From NCBI GenBank assembly GCA_949358305.1, contig OX442324.1, positions 248,001 through 312,000 on the forward strand: a stretch of 64,000 bases of DNA. The letters run 5' to 3'. Under the pieces are notes generated by a model. It was not told where the DNA came from and ran no database searches. It saw only the letters and a program-made list of their open reading frames with translations. The DNA comes from Strigamia acuminata (taxonomy: Eukaryota; Arthropoda; Chilopoda; Geophilomorpha; Linotaeniidae). Position 1 is the stretch's first letter, and each line of letters opens with the position of its first letter. A program made the translations under genes and the position numbers. Below, piece by piece: positions 30,101 through 41,440 of the stretch.

Positions 30101-30382
30101 ATGTATTTATTTGAACTCCAACAGAATAAAACTTCCGATGAAAGGAAAGTAATTTTGAAACATTTATCATTATTCCTTTTGGTTAATTATGGAGGCTCAA
30201 TTGATGACAGAACCGATTCGTTACTTTTGTGGCGACCGTCATTCCAGATCAAGATTCAAACTCTGGTGGAGAAACTTGGAAGATTTTCCAGTGAGAATAT
30301 CGAAAACGTCAAATACGTACACGACAATGTAACTATTGCCGAAATCCAGGAATTGGCTGAAATAACCCATTTATTTGACTAA
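30101..30382 (+). CDS. Small protein, unknown (93 aa)
   Basis: It begins MYLFELQQNKTSDERK and ends EITHLFD. Mostly helical composition, no motif recognised. It follows PRO2 on the same strand after 237 AT-rich bases and precedes another small gene, so it probably belongs to the right-hand + gene group of the Polinton. The codon composition is less AT-biased than its flanks, which supports a real gene. Confidence 0.55.
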   Translation: MYLFELQQNKTSDERKVILKHLSLFLLVNYGGSIDDRTDSLLLWRPSFQIKIQTLVEKLGRFSSENIENVKYVHDNVTIAEIQELAEITHLFD

Positions 30383-30761
30383 ATGCTATTATATATAATG
30401 CAACATTATGTAATTAATTAATTAATTAATTATTACAAGTTTTTAAAATAATAGTTATATTGTTAATTTTACTGTTTTACTCTTAATAAAGAAATAGTCT
30501 TTTGATTAATTGGGTGTAATTACGAATTATATTTCACATATTAAATCTGGAAATAAAAAATGAATATGTGAATAAACACCTGGTTTAATTCAAAGCACGT
30601 GACCATGTAATTATATTAAAGCAGCGTGACTCATCCAGCAATGCATAATAAATAAATAAATTTTTTAAAAAATATAAATAAATTCAATTAAAAATACAGT
30701 ATGTAAACATCATTTTAATTAAATTTCAATTAAAACATAAATCATTTCTCAGCTGAATAAC
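30383..30761. other. AT-rich intergenic stretch
   Basis: No gene is seen. It has a TTAATTAA microsatellite (30411-30431) and two AATAAA signals that could end the preceding transcript. Confidence 0.6.
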
Positions 30762-31049
30762 ATGGAATTTTTTTGTGCAATTTATGAAAAAAGCGAAAAA
30801 ATATTACAGCAAATAATCTTTGAACTTATAAGTAGATGGGGCGCTGAAATTACAGATATAAATAATTTTGCATTTATATTCCGCATTGATGGAAAATTTC
30901 CTAAACTAAGCAAAATAATAAGAAGAAGAGCAAGAATAATACATAATTCTCTCAACTCAGAAACAAGAGTACACATAAAGCAGTTGTATCAAATTATTCC
31001 GGGCAAGAAAATTAAGGATATAGATTTTTTTGATGAAGAGGAGGAATGT
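30762..31049 (+). pseudogene. Small protein, unknown; last codons displaced by gypsy-2
   Basis: ATG 30762 (MEFFCAIYEKSEK) reads 96 codons to the gypsy-2 insertion, ending in an acidic run DFFDEEEEC. The native last Leu codon and TAA are at 53164-53169 on the other side. In the present DNA the frame runs 14 codons into the LTR and stops at 31094, so a nearly normal product could still be made. No domain recognised; helical with a basic middle (KIIRRRARII). Confidence 0.6.
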
Positions 31050-32090
31050 TGTCACGTCGTAGTCGACTTTTTAACAATGGTTTCGGAAATTTAAGAATTT
31101 CCAGGGATTGTAATAACCAGAAAATTTAGGTTCGCAGGTGCTGCAACTCTTAAAACTTTGCCGGGGGTGGTAGCTAGGCTAAGACAGCGTCTATTCGTGA
31201 AATCTGTATTTTATGGGTGCAGGATTCAATTCGGGCGCCGTACAAAATGGCGAACGTTGATACTTCGAATTTAAGACCAAAATATCGCTCTTCACTAGGG
31301 AAAATGTCGTCATATGCTAGGCGTACTTACGAAGAGTATGTTTCTTCTCCTGAACACGCGCAAACGTTGGGTGAATGCGCAAACAGGTACCAAACCGCAG
31401 ACAACGTCGTCGGACCGTCGATAATGAAATGAATACGCAATTGAGACGAGTATGAGTTCAAAATGTCTAGGCTGAGGAGGAAGTCACAGTCGTGGCATAA
31501 AATGTATTGACGAATTAAGACCGTCGAATACGCCGTTTTTCCAGTAATTCGTACGCAAATAATGGGCAAATAATAAATGTTGTGGTTAGTTAGACTAACA
31601 TGAGAATTCGGGCTGCATAATGACCGTATGCGTTGAGACGCAACATAAATCGCACTTGGAAATCTTCTAGTTGAGACAGAAGATGTTGACTAGTCGAAGG
31701 CGAAAATTATTCTCTCTGTCAAAAATGTCTTGACAGAACAAGTCACTTCTGATCACATGTCAAAGGCCAAGTCAATTCCCAATGGGGACCGAGCAGAAAA
31801 CAGGCGATCAGGGGTGAAATATGTAAATTTAGAGCGCGATTATATCAACTTATTGCAGAATTCTCATGAATTGTCTGGATGGGGTGATTAAAACCAGGCC
31901 AAATTAAAGATAAATATCAAAAATAAGGAAAATAATATAAAATAAAATAATAAATTTAGATTTGGGGAAAACAAAATAATTTAAAGAAACTAGAGCAATT
32001 TTTCAATAAAATTGGGAAAATTTAAAGGAAAGGCGCAAAATGCGCTTAAAATTTTGAAAATTATTACTGTCTAAAGTCAGGACCGTGACA
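31050..32090 (-). repeat. 3' LTR of gypsy-2
   Basis: It matches 52119-53159 except at four positions seen (near 31139, 31201, 31377 and 31747). Short open frames inside are not conserved as genes. Confidence 0.96.
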
Positions 32091-32100
32091 TTCCCCCCCA
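32091..32100 (-). other. Polypurine tract of gypsy-2
   Basis: TGGGGGGGAA on the minus strand, directly before the 3' LTR. Confidence 0.85.
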
Positions 32101-32915
32101 CCTAGATGTTTATTATATGGTTTTTATATAATCAACATCTAAATGGAGTTAACAAACATGATTGATAAAAATTTGAACATATAAATAAATAAAAATAATG
32201 AATCAACAACATTAATCTCATAATAAACACATAACACAGGTAGGGATTTATTTGGACAGACGCAACAGGCGCACAACTTGGCGCAATTACAGACAAGAAC
32301 AAACAAACACAAACAAATGGGTTTAGGAGAGGAATATTGTAAAAAATCGTTTGATTAAAAATTAACAGAATCAATAGACGTTTAGGCGCTAATTACGACT
32401 AAATTCCAAATAAAACAATAAAATTTGTTAAATTATTTGATAACACTTGAAATTAACAATGGTATTTTGTGTTATGACTAGAAAATAAAATAATTTAGGA
32501 TTAATTAACAATGCCTATGGGTGGCAAAATCTCTATAAAAATGTAAATTATTAGCAAATAAAAATATTGATTAGGCGCTGATTTGGCGTCAATTATCACA
32601 ATAATAAGATAGCAAAATTTCAATGATCACAAATGGTTAATAAAAATGATTAGCAAAAATGATTAGTAAAATATAAATATCAAAAAATAAAAAGTTCGCA
32701 AACGAATATTATCTTCTTTCGTGGGCGTTTGAGTTTTCACGGAACTTTACGTAAAAAATCTTCATCGAGGCGCATAATAATCACATTTTAAACAATTACA
32801 ACACTCATTGTTTGTATCACAATTATCACAATAAAGTCCACACACATAACAGTTCGTATATGGGTTTTTAGAAGGCGCAAAGTCACTGTAGGTTCCCAAA
32901 GTCAATCCATGAGTT
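32101..32915 (-). other. AT-rich 3' untranslated region of gypsy-2
   Basis: About 0.8 kb between the stop of the extra ORF and the polypurine tract. No gene is seen on either strand. Confidence 0.7.
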
Positions 32916-35792
32916 TTATTTTTTTTTTAAAAATGCAGACGCGCCTTGACCGTCCATCGCATAATAGACCAGTCTAAGCGCTGTTTTCACGAGGATCACT
33001 CTCACCTGTTGTTTAGAAGTCGCGTAACACTTCTGGCTAATTCTGTTTACTCGGTAAAGGAAATGTCCAACATAATATTGTTTAATGATGGACAACAATT
33101 TTTCGCCCGCGCTGTGGTCAAGTTGCAAGTCCGAAAAGATGATCGTTTCGAAAAGGCGCGTCAGAATACTCCAATCCACGACCAATTCGATTTTGGGCTC
33201 CCACGGCAATGAGTAGAAAATATCATCAATCGGGACAATCTCCTCCATTATTGCTAACGCGCAAGTTGGCTCCACGAGACGCTTCTCCTTAAGCTTCGGT
33301 TCGACCGGTTCGCGCAAACTCTCACGTGTGACAACCTCGCTTGCACTGTCGTCGTTCTCCTTTGGTGGTGTCAAAATCATTTTAGGCATCCTCGACATCA
33401 ATGGCGATCGACGTCCAGCCCTCGCACCGCCCCGTCCAACTCCAGGAAGTCTGAAAGGCTCGTCGGCCTGAATTACCTCAATTTTGTTGTGTTCTCGCGC
33501 CGCCAGGAATGCTTTGTGGTTCTCCTCGTCGCCCGTTGACTCGCGAAGCGACTCGACATCCGACATTGAATAATCCACATCCGATGACAACTCCGAGGCG
33601 AGTATTCCTGTGTCCGCCACGATTACGGGGTCGTACCGGAATGAATATTTGGTTCGGGGATCTGCCAATTTCGGATTTTCGGCAATTGCGTCCTCAAACT
33701 GTTGCACCAATTTTTCAGGCGCCAACTCGATGAGGATCTTTTCTGAAAAGTTCTTGATTTCATCCTCCGTCATGATCAACTCTGGATCCAGTGGTGGCTT
33801 GGCGGGCGCACTTCTCTCGTCCTCCAATCGCTGGGCTTCCTTGAGCGCGTCGGCCTCTCGAAATCGTTTGACGGCGTCGCGACGACTCTGATGCATCTGG
33901 GTGATGATCTCTTTTAAATTAAAGTGCACGGCGTGCACAATAAGGTGCTGCACCGCGTGTTCGTCTCCGGTACAGTCTTTCGTCATCTTTGCTTCAATTT
34001 CCTTCGCGATGTTTCCAAGGCGTCCGAAAATCGTTCCGACGACAGTTTTAAAGTCCGAGGCGCTAACGTTGAAATCCAGGTTAATCGACATCTTGAAGAG
34101 TTCCTTCCAACCTTCAGATCTCAGATTAATTCGTCCTTGACCCCTGTTCTCCATGGGGTACAGTATCTCAAGCTCGTGGCGCCGGAATATTTCGGACATC
34201 TGGGTGAAGATACGGTCTGGGCGCATCGTACATCCATTTCGGTCGAATCCCTGGAGATAACGTGGCTTCAGAGACGCGCATCCTTCCGACGACGTCGATC
34301 CGCTCGAGACAGCAGAAATGGCTTTAGCAATTGGATTAGAAATCTTGCTCTCCAATTTCTTGACGTCGTGGATCTTTGCGCATTCCTCCGCATCTCTCGC
34401 AATCTCAGCAGCGATATTCGCGATGGATGAAGACGGTGTGAAGTTTAGCAGCGCCTTAATATCTCGGTCAACCTGTGGGGAAAAATCAGCTTTAATTAGT
34501 TTTTTGTTAAAATCAGCAATTGTGTCCATTTGTGTGTTCGAAGTTGCAATTTTGGAGTACGTAATCGGCACCGATGTCGCAGCAACTGAAGTCATCATCT
34601 TGGGCGTCACATTTGATTGAGTCACAGTGGTGGTATCGACAGGTCGGGCAGCTTGGCTCGATTCGGACGTCTCAATCGAAGATGATTTGTTTTTTACGAC
34701 ATAAAAATAAGGAATGACGATTGGCGCAGCAGTGGTCACCGTTGTAACGTTGGTTGACTTCGCCTCCGCCGCCGTCACACTCGATTCCGTTTTGATGATC
34801 GGGGTCGACATCGTGTTGATATTACCAATTTTCTCTCTCTCTCTTCTATTTTCTTCATTCTTCTTTACCTTTTTAATCACTTGATCGCCCAACGAAAGCT
34901 CTTCTGTTGGTTTAACGACAGGCAAGGCGGCAGGCGCTCCTCCAACCGCTCCATTTTCCTCGATAATGACTGATGATGCGTCCAACGTTGGTCTGGATCG
35001 TCCCGTCACGAAGTGAGTGTCTCGATTCGCCTCCGCTCCAATCCTTTTCGTCACTTTCTGCGTGTACTCCTTCAAACGATGCGTGCTTCGCTCCTCGTAC
35101 GTATGTCGTGGACGCAGATTTGAATGTTGAAACGGCAAATCGGCCGCAACTCTCTCCGGCTCCGAATACGCTCTTTTTGCATCCGCAATTACATTAGGCG
35201 CCGTCAAACATAGTTCTATACCCGATTCTACGTCGTAGGTTTTTCCTTCAGGCGTCACAAACTGGTCCGGAAGTTCGGCAGGCTGTTCACCAGCTATTAT
35301 GTATGCTCCCTCCGGATATTTCCAAGTTAAAGGTCGGATTCCCTTCTCTCTTGCCAATTGCTTTATGCGTGCCAAATATGACGCGTGCGCATGACGAAAA
35401 CGAGCGATGGCGTTTGCACTGCCGAATGGAATCCTCGGCGGCGGAAAATCCACTCCTGCCAACGAAGTTTTATCTATCGACTCGTAGCCTAATACATAAG
35501 CGAACATAAGGCGCATCCATTTCCGAAACTTGCAACGGCGCAAGTCACCGCCGCCCCGACACGCTCGGCACTCTCGTGGCGCCCGCAATTGATAAATCTC
35601 AAATCCTGTACCGCTACAAACTGGACACAGTTCATAGTTAGGGAAGCTTTGATCATTCGGGTGGTCAGGATGAAAGCGTGGCACCAATCCTTCGCCCGAC
35701 GCTTCGATTGGTGGCATCGGCAGGTACTTTGGATAGCCTTTTTGGGTTGGTTTTGGAATCGTAATTGTTACTTTTGGATCGTAGGACGCCAT
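32916..35792 (-). CDS. gypsy-2 extra ORF (958 aa), unknown, in the env position
   Basis: A single long open frame beginning MASYDPKVTITIPKP. Residues 56-87 hold two CxxCxGxG-type motifs (CPVCSGTGF and CRACRGGGDLRRC), as in the zinc-binding part of DnaJ-like proteins. A long Ser/Thr/Val-rich, probably disordered middle (about 330-430) follows, then helical regions around 490-680 with a charged ERSAPAKPPLDPE linker, an acidic stretch, an RG-rich patch (GRGGARAGRR) and a hydrophobic-helical C-terminus. No signal peptide or membrane helix is evident, so it is not a normal envelope protein. It is intact while pol is broken. It lies 530 bases downstream of integrase, so it would need a spliced or separate mRNA. 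Function not recognised. Confidence 0.85.
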   Translation of the reverse strand: MASYDPKVTITIPKPTQKGYPKYLPMPPIEASGEGLVPRFHPDHPNDQSFPNYELCPVCSGTGFEIYQLRAPRECRACRGGGDLRRCKFRKWMRLMFAYVLGYESIDKTSLAGVDFPPPRIPFGSANAIARFRHAHASYLARIKQLAREKGIRPLTWKYPEGAYIIAGEQPAELPDQFVTPEGKTYDVESGIELCLTAPNVIADAKRAYSEPERVAADLPFQHSNLRPRHTYEERSTHRLKEYTQKVTKRIGAEANRDTHFVTGRSRPTLDASSVIIEENGAVGGAPAALPVVKPTEELSLGDQVIKKVKKNEENRREREKIGNINTMSTPIIKTESSVTAAEAKSTNVTTVTTAAPIVIPYFYVVKNKSSSIETSESSQAARPVDTTTVTQSNVTPKMMTSVAATSVPITYSKIATSNTQMDTIADFNKKLIKADFSPQVDRDIKALLNFTPSSSIANIAAEIARDAEECAKIHDVKKLESKISNPIAKAISAVSSGSTSSEGCASLKPRYLQGFDRNGCTMRPDRIFTQMSEIFRRHELEILYPMENRGQGRINLRSEGWKELFKMSINLDFNVSASDFKTVVGTIFGRLGNIAKEIEAKMTKDCTGDEHAVQHLIVHAVHFNLKEIITQMHQSRRDAVKRFREADALKEAQRLEDERSAPAKPPLDPELIMTEDEIKNFSEKILIELAPEKLVQQFEDAIAENPKLADPRTKYSFRYDPVIVADTGILASELSSDVDYSMSDVESLRESTGDEENHKAFLAAREHNKIEVIQADEPFRLPGVGRGGARAGRRSPLMSRMPKMILTPPKENDDSASEVVTRESLREPVEPKLKEKRLVEPTCALAIMEEIVPIDDIFYSLPWEPKIELVVDWSILTRLFETIIFSDLQLDHSAGEKLLSIIKQYYVGHFLYRVNRISQKCYATSKQQVRVILVKTALRLVYYAMDGQGASAFLKKK

Positions 35793-36322
35793 AATAAATT
35801 ATCGTAAAGTGAAACTAAAAGAAATGGAAATTTTCCAGGAAGAAAAAGTTATTTTAACAAAAATATTCAATTAAAAATGAATTGTTGTGAAATAGAAAGT
35901 ACTTACGGGTGATAGACGCACAATTTTTAACAATATTTATCCAATTTAAGTGATTGTTAAGTTTTTGAGGCGCGACTATTCAGACGCAAATTAAAATGTG
36001 GCTAAGTCGTGCCCTCACATGTCTTTAATACACGCGGTCTCGCTACGGGGTCGCCTCGTCATAAAATATGACACGGACCTCTCGCGTGAACGAGATTTAA
36101 TCACGCACTTCGAAGAAGCATGAGTTTGGACTTAGTAAATTTTCGTATCATCATTTTAAATTGATGAATTTCAAATTCCTAAATTAATCTTTACTTACTA
36201 TTTTCAGCGTCTATCCTCCGTAAATATTTGGTTTAAAGCAGGGAAAATTATAAACACAAGAAGGAAAGAAGGTTGGGTAAAGTAAAGAAAGAAATAAAAT
36301 TATAAAATGAAAAGAAATTAAG
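35793..36322 (-). other. Gap between gypsy-2 integrase and extra ORF
   Basis: No gene is seen. It may hold the splice acceptor or promoter for the extra ORF; a pyrimidine-rich stretch before an AG occurs near the ORF start but I cannot prove a site. Confidence 0.5.
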
Positions 36323-37442
36323 TTATTTTATCGAAAATGAAGCGATGATGGTTTCAATTTCCGATGTAAACGCAGCAACATGTTTTTCGATCATTGTTGC
36401 GTCTGTTTGGTCTAGATCATCATCATTGTTGAACCAATGGCGCAATTCTACGACGTTATACGGCAGCATTCGACGACCATCCTTGTCCATTAGAATGACA
36501 GTATTGGGCCCAGTTAATTTATGGATTACGTAAACGCCTTCCGTCCTCTGTCGAAGTCCTGCAGCAAACTGTCGGTCCGCTGATGACAATTGTCGATTTT
36601 TAATAGATACAAAATCGCCTGGTTTGAAATCGTGTGGTCTTCTTTTTCGATCGAACCAACGTTTATGTCTAATCTGAGCTTTTTGTAAATTTGCAGTGGC
36701 ATTATTTCGCAATTCTCTCATCAATTCATGCGTCTCTCGCGCTCGTGCTGGTGGCAGCGGCTGTCCATCGTCGGTGTCCGAATCGAAATCACCTGGATAA
36801 CGCGCCTCTTGTCCCGTCACCATTTGATAAGGAGAATATTGAAGCGAAGCTTGATATGCTGAGTTGATTGCTAGCACAAAATATCCAATGTGAACGTCCC
36901 AGCGCACATGCTCTTCAATATAAGCTAAAATGCAGTTTTTTAATGCTTGGTTTAATCTTTCGGCTAAGTTCCCCTGTGGATGATAAACAGCCGTGTAGCG
37001 ATTGATGGCGCCAAAACTCTGACATGCAGCCTGGAATTCCATTGAACGGAAAGCTGGCGCATTGTCACTTATAATGACTTTTGGAAATGCCCATCGCTGA
37101 ATAAATCCTTGCAATTGTTTGATTGTTGTTTTCCAATCAGATGTCTCGGTCAATCTTACATCCAACCACCGACTGGCGGCATCCACAATTACTAATGCGT
37201 AACAATGTCCTCCAATCGATCGGGGCTTTTTACCATAATAATCGATGTAAATTGTGTGAAACAAATGTCGTGGTTTGGCCATGATCATTGGTCCATATGG
37301 GAGGCGATTCAACGGCTTGGCTCGTTGACATGGTTCACATTTTTGAATCCAAAGCAAAACGTCCTCTTTCATTTTTGGCCAATAAACTCGGGCCCGGAGT
37401 CGATGAAGTGTTTTTTCAACTCCTAAATGTCCGCAGCTCGGC
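36323..37442 (-). pseudogene. gypsy-2 integrase, truncated at its N-terminal side
   Basis: From about 37442 the minus strand reads the H2C2 zinc motif (CGHLGVEKTLHR ... CEPC), then the DDE core with D in YIDYYGKK, D in ISDNAPAF and E in NLAERLNQ, and a GPF/Y-like C-terminal part with FKPGDFVSIK and LTGPNTVI. It joins directly to the end of copia C at about 37440-37445. The gypsy-2 part between RNase H and this point (some 70 codons, judged from related elements) is missing. No Met is expected at the start because it is part of pol. Confidence 0.88.
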
Positions 37443-40116
37443 GGGTAATGTCGTCAAATCTTACTTGCGGTTGTGAAATGCGCAATGGTTCATGAATTTG
37501 CGATGCTTGATGCGTTTGGTCCAAATCTGGTCCTGTCCACGGTTGCTGCGGACCTCGATAATGGTTGGAACGTTTGTAGGATTGCCGTTCGTCAATTTGG
37601 ACGTGAATGGATTCGATGACTTTGTTATCTGTTGGATTCCAGACGCGATAACCTCGCGTTGTCGTGGCGTATCCAACCAAATAGCCCTCCCAAGCTCGTG
37701 GATCCAATTTGTCCCTGCCAGGAGCCGTGTGATGTACCCAGCATTTGGAGCCTAACTTCCGGAGGTGTCGGAGCGAAAGGGCACGTCGTCGCCACAAAAT
37801 ATAGGGCACCTCATTTTTGAGACGAGAATGAGGGCACCGGTTCTTTATATAAGAGAAAGTTACTGCGAATTCCGCCCAAAGTTCATTCGGAAGTCCGGTT
37901 TCGTCTAGGATGGCACGCGTGTAATCCGCCATGGTGCGGTTTATTCTTTCCGCTGTGCCATTCATAGCGGGACTATGTGGATTGGTCCGTTGGGCTTGAA
38001 TCCCAGTTTCCTTTAAATAGCGGTCGAATTCGTTTGATAAGAACTCCCCTCCTCGGTCAGTTCGGATGGCCTTCACTCGTTTGCCTGTCACTCGTTCGAT
38101 TCGTGTGACGTAGTCTTTGAACAATCCAAATACTTGGGATTTTTGGGCCATCGGAAATATCCAGCGCGTGGCGTCGTCGATAATCGTTAGCACATAACGC
38201 GCGCCTCCGTAGGAAGTCGTTCTTGATGCTCCCCACACGTCCATGTGTAGGAGATCTAAAGCCTTTGTAGAAATAGGATGTTCATCAGGTTTATGGGAAA
38301 TGCGCGTTGATTTCGCAATTCGACAATGATTACACGAAAGTTCCTTGTTCACTTCTGCCGGTGTCACTCCATAAACTTGGTTATTTCCGGCCAAAAGTTT
38401 CATTGCATTGGTGTGAAGATGACCCAATCTGCTGTGCCATATCCCAGTCGCATCCTTTTTAACCGTAGGCGCTGCAACTTTCTTTTGATTCGCCGACTTT
38501 AGATTCGGTTTGGAAGTTGGAGGAATTGCCTTTAATGTGTCGGCAAAGGATGGGACTTGAGGTAAGGGATTGGTAGGAACAGGTACAGGAGGTGTCTTGG
38601 ACTGGGTTACTTTGATTGGTGCAGGTGGAGGAATTTCATTTGGCAAAGGAGGGAATTCGAGCCGAAAATCAGTAAAAAGTTCAGGATTTTTCGACTTTTT
38701 CTTTGCTCTTGGATACTGGATGAAATCCTCTTCTGTCGTGACTAATGTTCGGGTTGGAGCGATTGACTGCGCAATAGGTACATCCACTGTTGACATCAGT
38801 GTTGAAGGTGGGCACAAGCCGTCGACATAATAAAGGCCGCCCTTTTCTTTGGCCCGAAGCATTGGATACTTAATGTCGGATTTGTAGACATAGACGTCTC
38901 CATTCCAAATATGGATGTGATGTTTAGTTTTGTCCATTTTTGACACTGAAATCAAATTCGCCTCGAATTTTGGCGCATACAACACATCTTGGAGATTTAC
39001 GACACATTCTACGTTGTTGATCATGGAGATAATCTGGACTTTGCCCTTTCCTAGAACTTCGGAATGTCCTTGACCTAATGCTATGTTAAAGGGCACAACT
39101 TTAACAAAGTCCTGAAACCAAGCCTGGACGTGGCACACATGATCTGTTGCCCCACAATCCACGATCCATTCATGTGATTGCATGAAGTGAATTGTGGGCA
39201 ACTGTTGCGGAGCACTTGCGAAAAAGTTTGTTTCTCGTCTTGCGCTGGAATTCCCCCTTGGTCTAGAATCATCTCGGTTTGAGTTCTTATTGCGTTTATG
39301 GCTTGAACTCCTCGGCTTCCTTTGAAGTGAAGCTGCCGGTTGATTCTTGTCATCTCGGCGCGATGGCAAAGGACATTTATTTGCGTAATGGCCAAATTCC
39401 TGGCAATTAAAACACTGCACCGAAGATAACGGTCGAGAGGGACGAGAACGATTTCTCCCACGTTGCTGTTTTTCACCAGCATATGCACGAGAATGTTTTG
39501 AATTGTCCACGTCGCGTGAATCCATAGCTTTGAGTCGCATATGTTCCGCGAGTAACTGTTCGGACACTTTCTTTGGTGTGAATTCACCGTTGGGCAAGTG
39601 ATATGTTGTGAATGAAATCTGTGAATATTCACGAGGCAATAAGTCCAAGTATTGGTAAGCGTGGTGATCAGGCGAAGTTATCTCTCCGATATCCTTCATT
39701 TGGCGGACATGATAGTCAACGCGTCCTAAGAAGTCGGCCATATCTTCGCCCTGCTCTAGGCGCAAATTCAAAAATTCGCGGCGCATGGCTGCCTGTCGTG
39801 CGCGAGATGATGGCGCATAAATGTTGGCTAAAATGTCCCATGCTTCCTTCGGGGTTTTACAATCATCTAGCGCAGACTTCTTCGCCTCGCTTACAGAACA
39901 GTATATTAAGCCTAATGCCTTGGCTTTACGACGCTTGTATTTCTTCTTTTCCTTGTCACCCGCGGTTTTAAGGAATTCTGCCTCTTCTTCTTCAGTTACG
40001 TGTTCCCATAACTCTTCACTTCTCAGCACCATGCGCATTGAGCGCTGCCATAGTTCGTAGTTTCCTACGCTGAGAATCGGAAGGCGTCCGGAATTGGCTT
40101 CGACGGATTTTGACAT
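37443..40116 (-). pseudogene. Copia C gag-protease-integrase, 3' half deleted
   Basis: ATG at 40116 (MSKSVEANSG). It has gag with NYELWQRSM, zinc knuckle CFNCQEFGHYANKC (about 39410), protease with VDCGATDHV (Cys in place of the usual Ser/Thr of DSGA, as in D and E), pre-integrase WHSRLGHLH, and integrase with D in LLHMDVWG, D in RTDRGGEF and E in NGTAERINRT. The frame breaks off after the C-terminal GYRVWNP segment (about 37450), where gypsy-2 DNA resumes. RT, RNase H and 3' LTR are gone. Confidence 0.93.
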
Positions 40117-40949
40117 GATGACGTGGAGCTACGAAACAATCCGAAGCGAAGCACACAGGACGGAAAATGGTACAATTGATGAACTTGACGGTCTCGGAGC
40201 ACAATATCGCGTTGCACAACACAAATACGGCGCACTATTCGAAGCACTGTCAAAGCGGATATCAATCGAATTGGGCAACCACTTCTGAAGTGGTCAGATA
40301 ACCCTAGCCAGCCAACACACAGGGGTCCGTTCGCCTACCTGGAGGCGCGGGAGTACCTGCTGGCCGCGGTAAGCACTGGCTAGGAATGAGTTTGTGCGGT
40401 GGTTCGACTGAACCGGAGGGCACAAACTATTCTAAGGGACCCACAAAAACTTAATACTATCTTAAATACTAACAAGCTAATTACGACTACTGAAAAGCAA
40501 TGTTTAATTAGTATGATGAGACGTTGCGCCAATCTAGAGATGAAAATGGCGTAGTTGCGCATTTAAAATGCGAAAATCGTCGAAAAATCGTCGATACAAC
40601 GACCGTACACGGTGTACTAAGTCGGGAATTAGTCCAAATCGTCGTTCACGCTGTGTAAAGCGGGTTTCCAACGTTGATTCTCGTTGGAAAATGGCGAAAA
40701 TCTGAAAATAAATTGAAATTCGTCTCGAAAATTGCGAAACCCGCAGAAATCCGGACGAAATTAAATGAAAAATCGTAGAGCTGGTCGTGCAGACTACGTG
40801 AGAACGTCGGCGTGTCGTCTCGAACGTTCTAGAGACGAAAATCGTCGCGGAAATCGGCGCAATCTGCAAATAGAAAATTTATCGCAAATTCGCGAATTTC
40901 GCGAAAATGGCGATAAAAATTAGCGGTTTCGGCGTGCTGCAAGGATAGC
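40117..40949 (-). other. Leader of copia C
   Basis: Between primer site and gag. No gene is seen. It has CGAAAATCG-type short repeats also found in the leaders of D and E. Confidence 0.7.
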
Positions 40950-40967
40950 AACCATCCTCTGCTACCA
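40950..40967 (-). other. Primer binding site of C
   Basis: TGGTAGCAGAGGATGGTT on the minus strand, two bases from the LTR. With the LTR end it forms a palindrome: CCTCTGCTACA, AG, TGGTAGCAGAGG. Confidence 0.88.
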
Positions 40968-40969
40968 CT

Positions 40970-41440
40970 TGTAGCAGAGGAGTGCGCTCACAGTATAAAA
41001 TACTGTGTGTGGAAGCGAGTTTAAATGCCGAAACACGGCTAATATGAGCGCAATGACGTGCGCGCACCTCCAGCGCTTGAAAATGGTGGAAAATAAAGTC
41101 ACTGCACTCTAAAGTGCTCATGAGTGACAAACACAATGTAAAAATAAACTAAATGTTTAATAAAAACGAAAATGCTTACATAATGTGGTCCATGTAGATG
41201 GAGAAAATACATGAGTGCTTGCTGGCATGCAAGCAGCCATTGTGATTGTGAAAAACATACATGCACACCATCTGGTGTCAATAATAAGTAATACAAAAGG
41301 AAACAGTATAGAGGCAGCATTATGCCCAATGTTAAATAATGAAATAAATCCTAATAAATACACTAGGCTGCATAATGCAGTAATACATTAAGAAATGTGC
41401 AAAACAAGTACGGAGGACTGTTTGGCATTGATAAACAACA
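40970..41440 (-). repeat. 5' LTR of copia C
   Basis: On the minus strand it begins near TGTTGTTTATC (41440; 41451 is possible) and ends CCTCTGCTACA. It interrupts the RT of copia D, so C was inserted into D. Confidence 0.82.

Noticed and set aside
31217-31432. 71-aa plus ORF, repeated at 52286-52501
   Set aside because: Inside both gypsy-2 LTRs, no known domain; chance frame.
33509-35509. Plus-strand ORFs of 60-170 aa
   Set aside because: Antisense to the intact 958-aa ORF, no domain.
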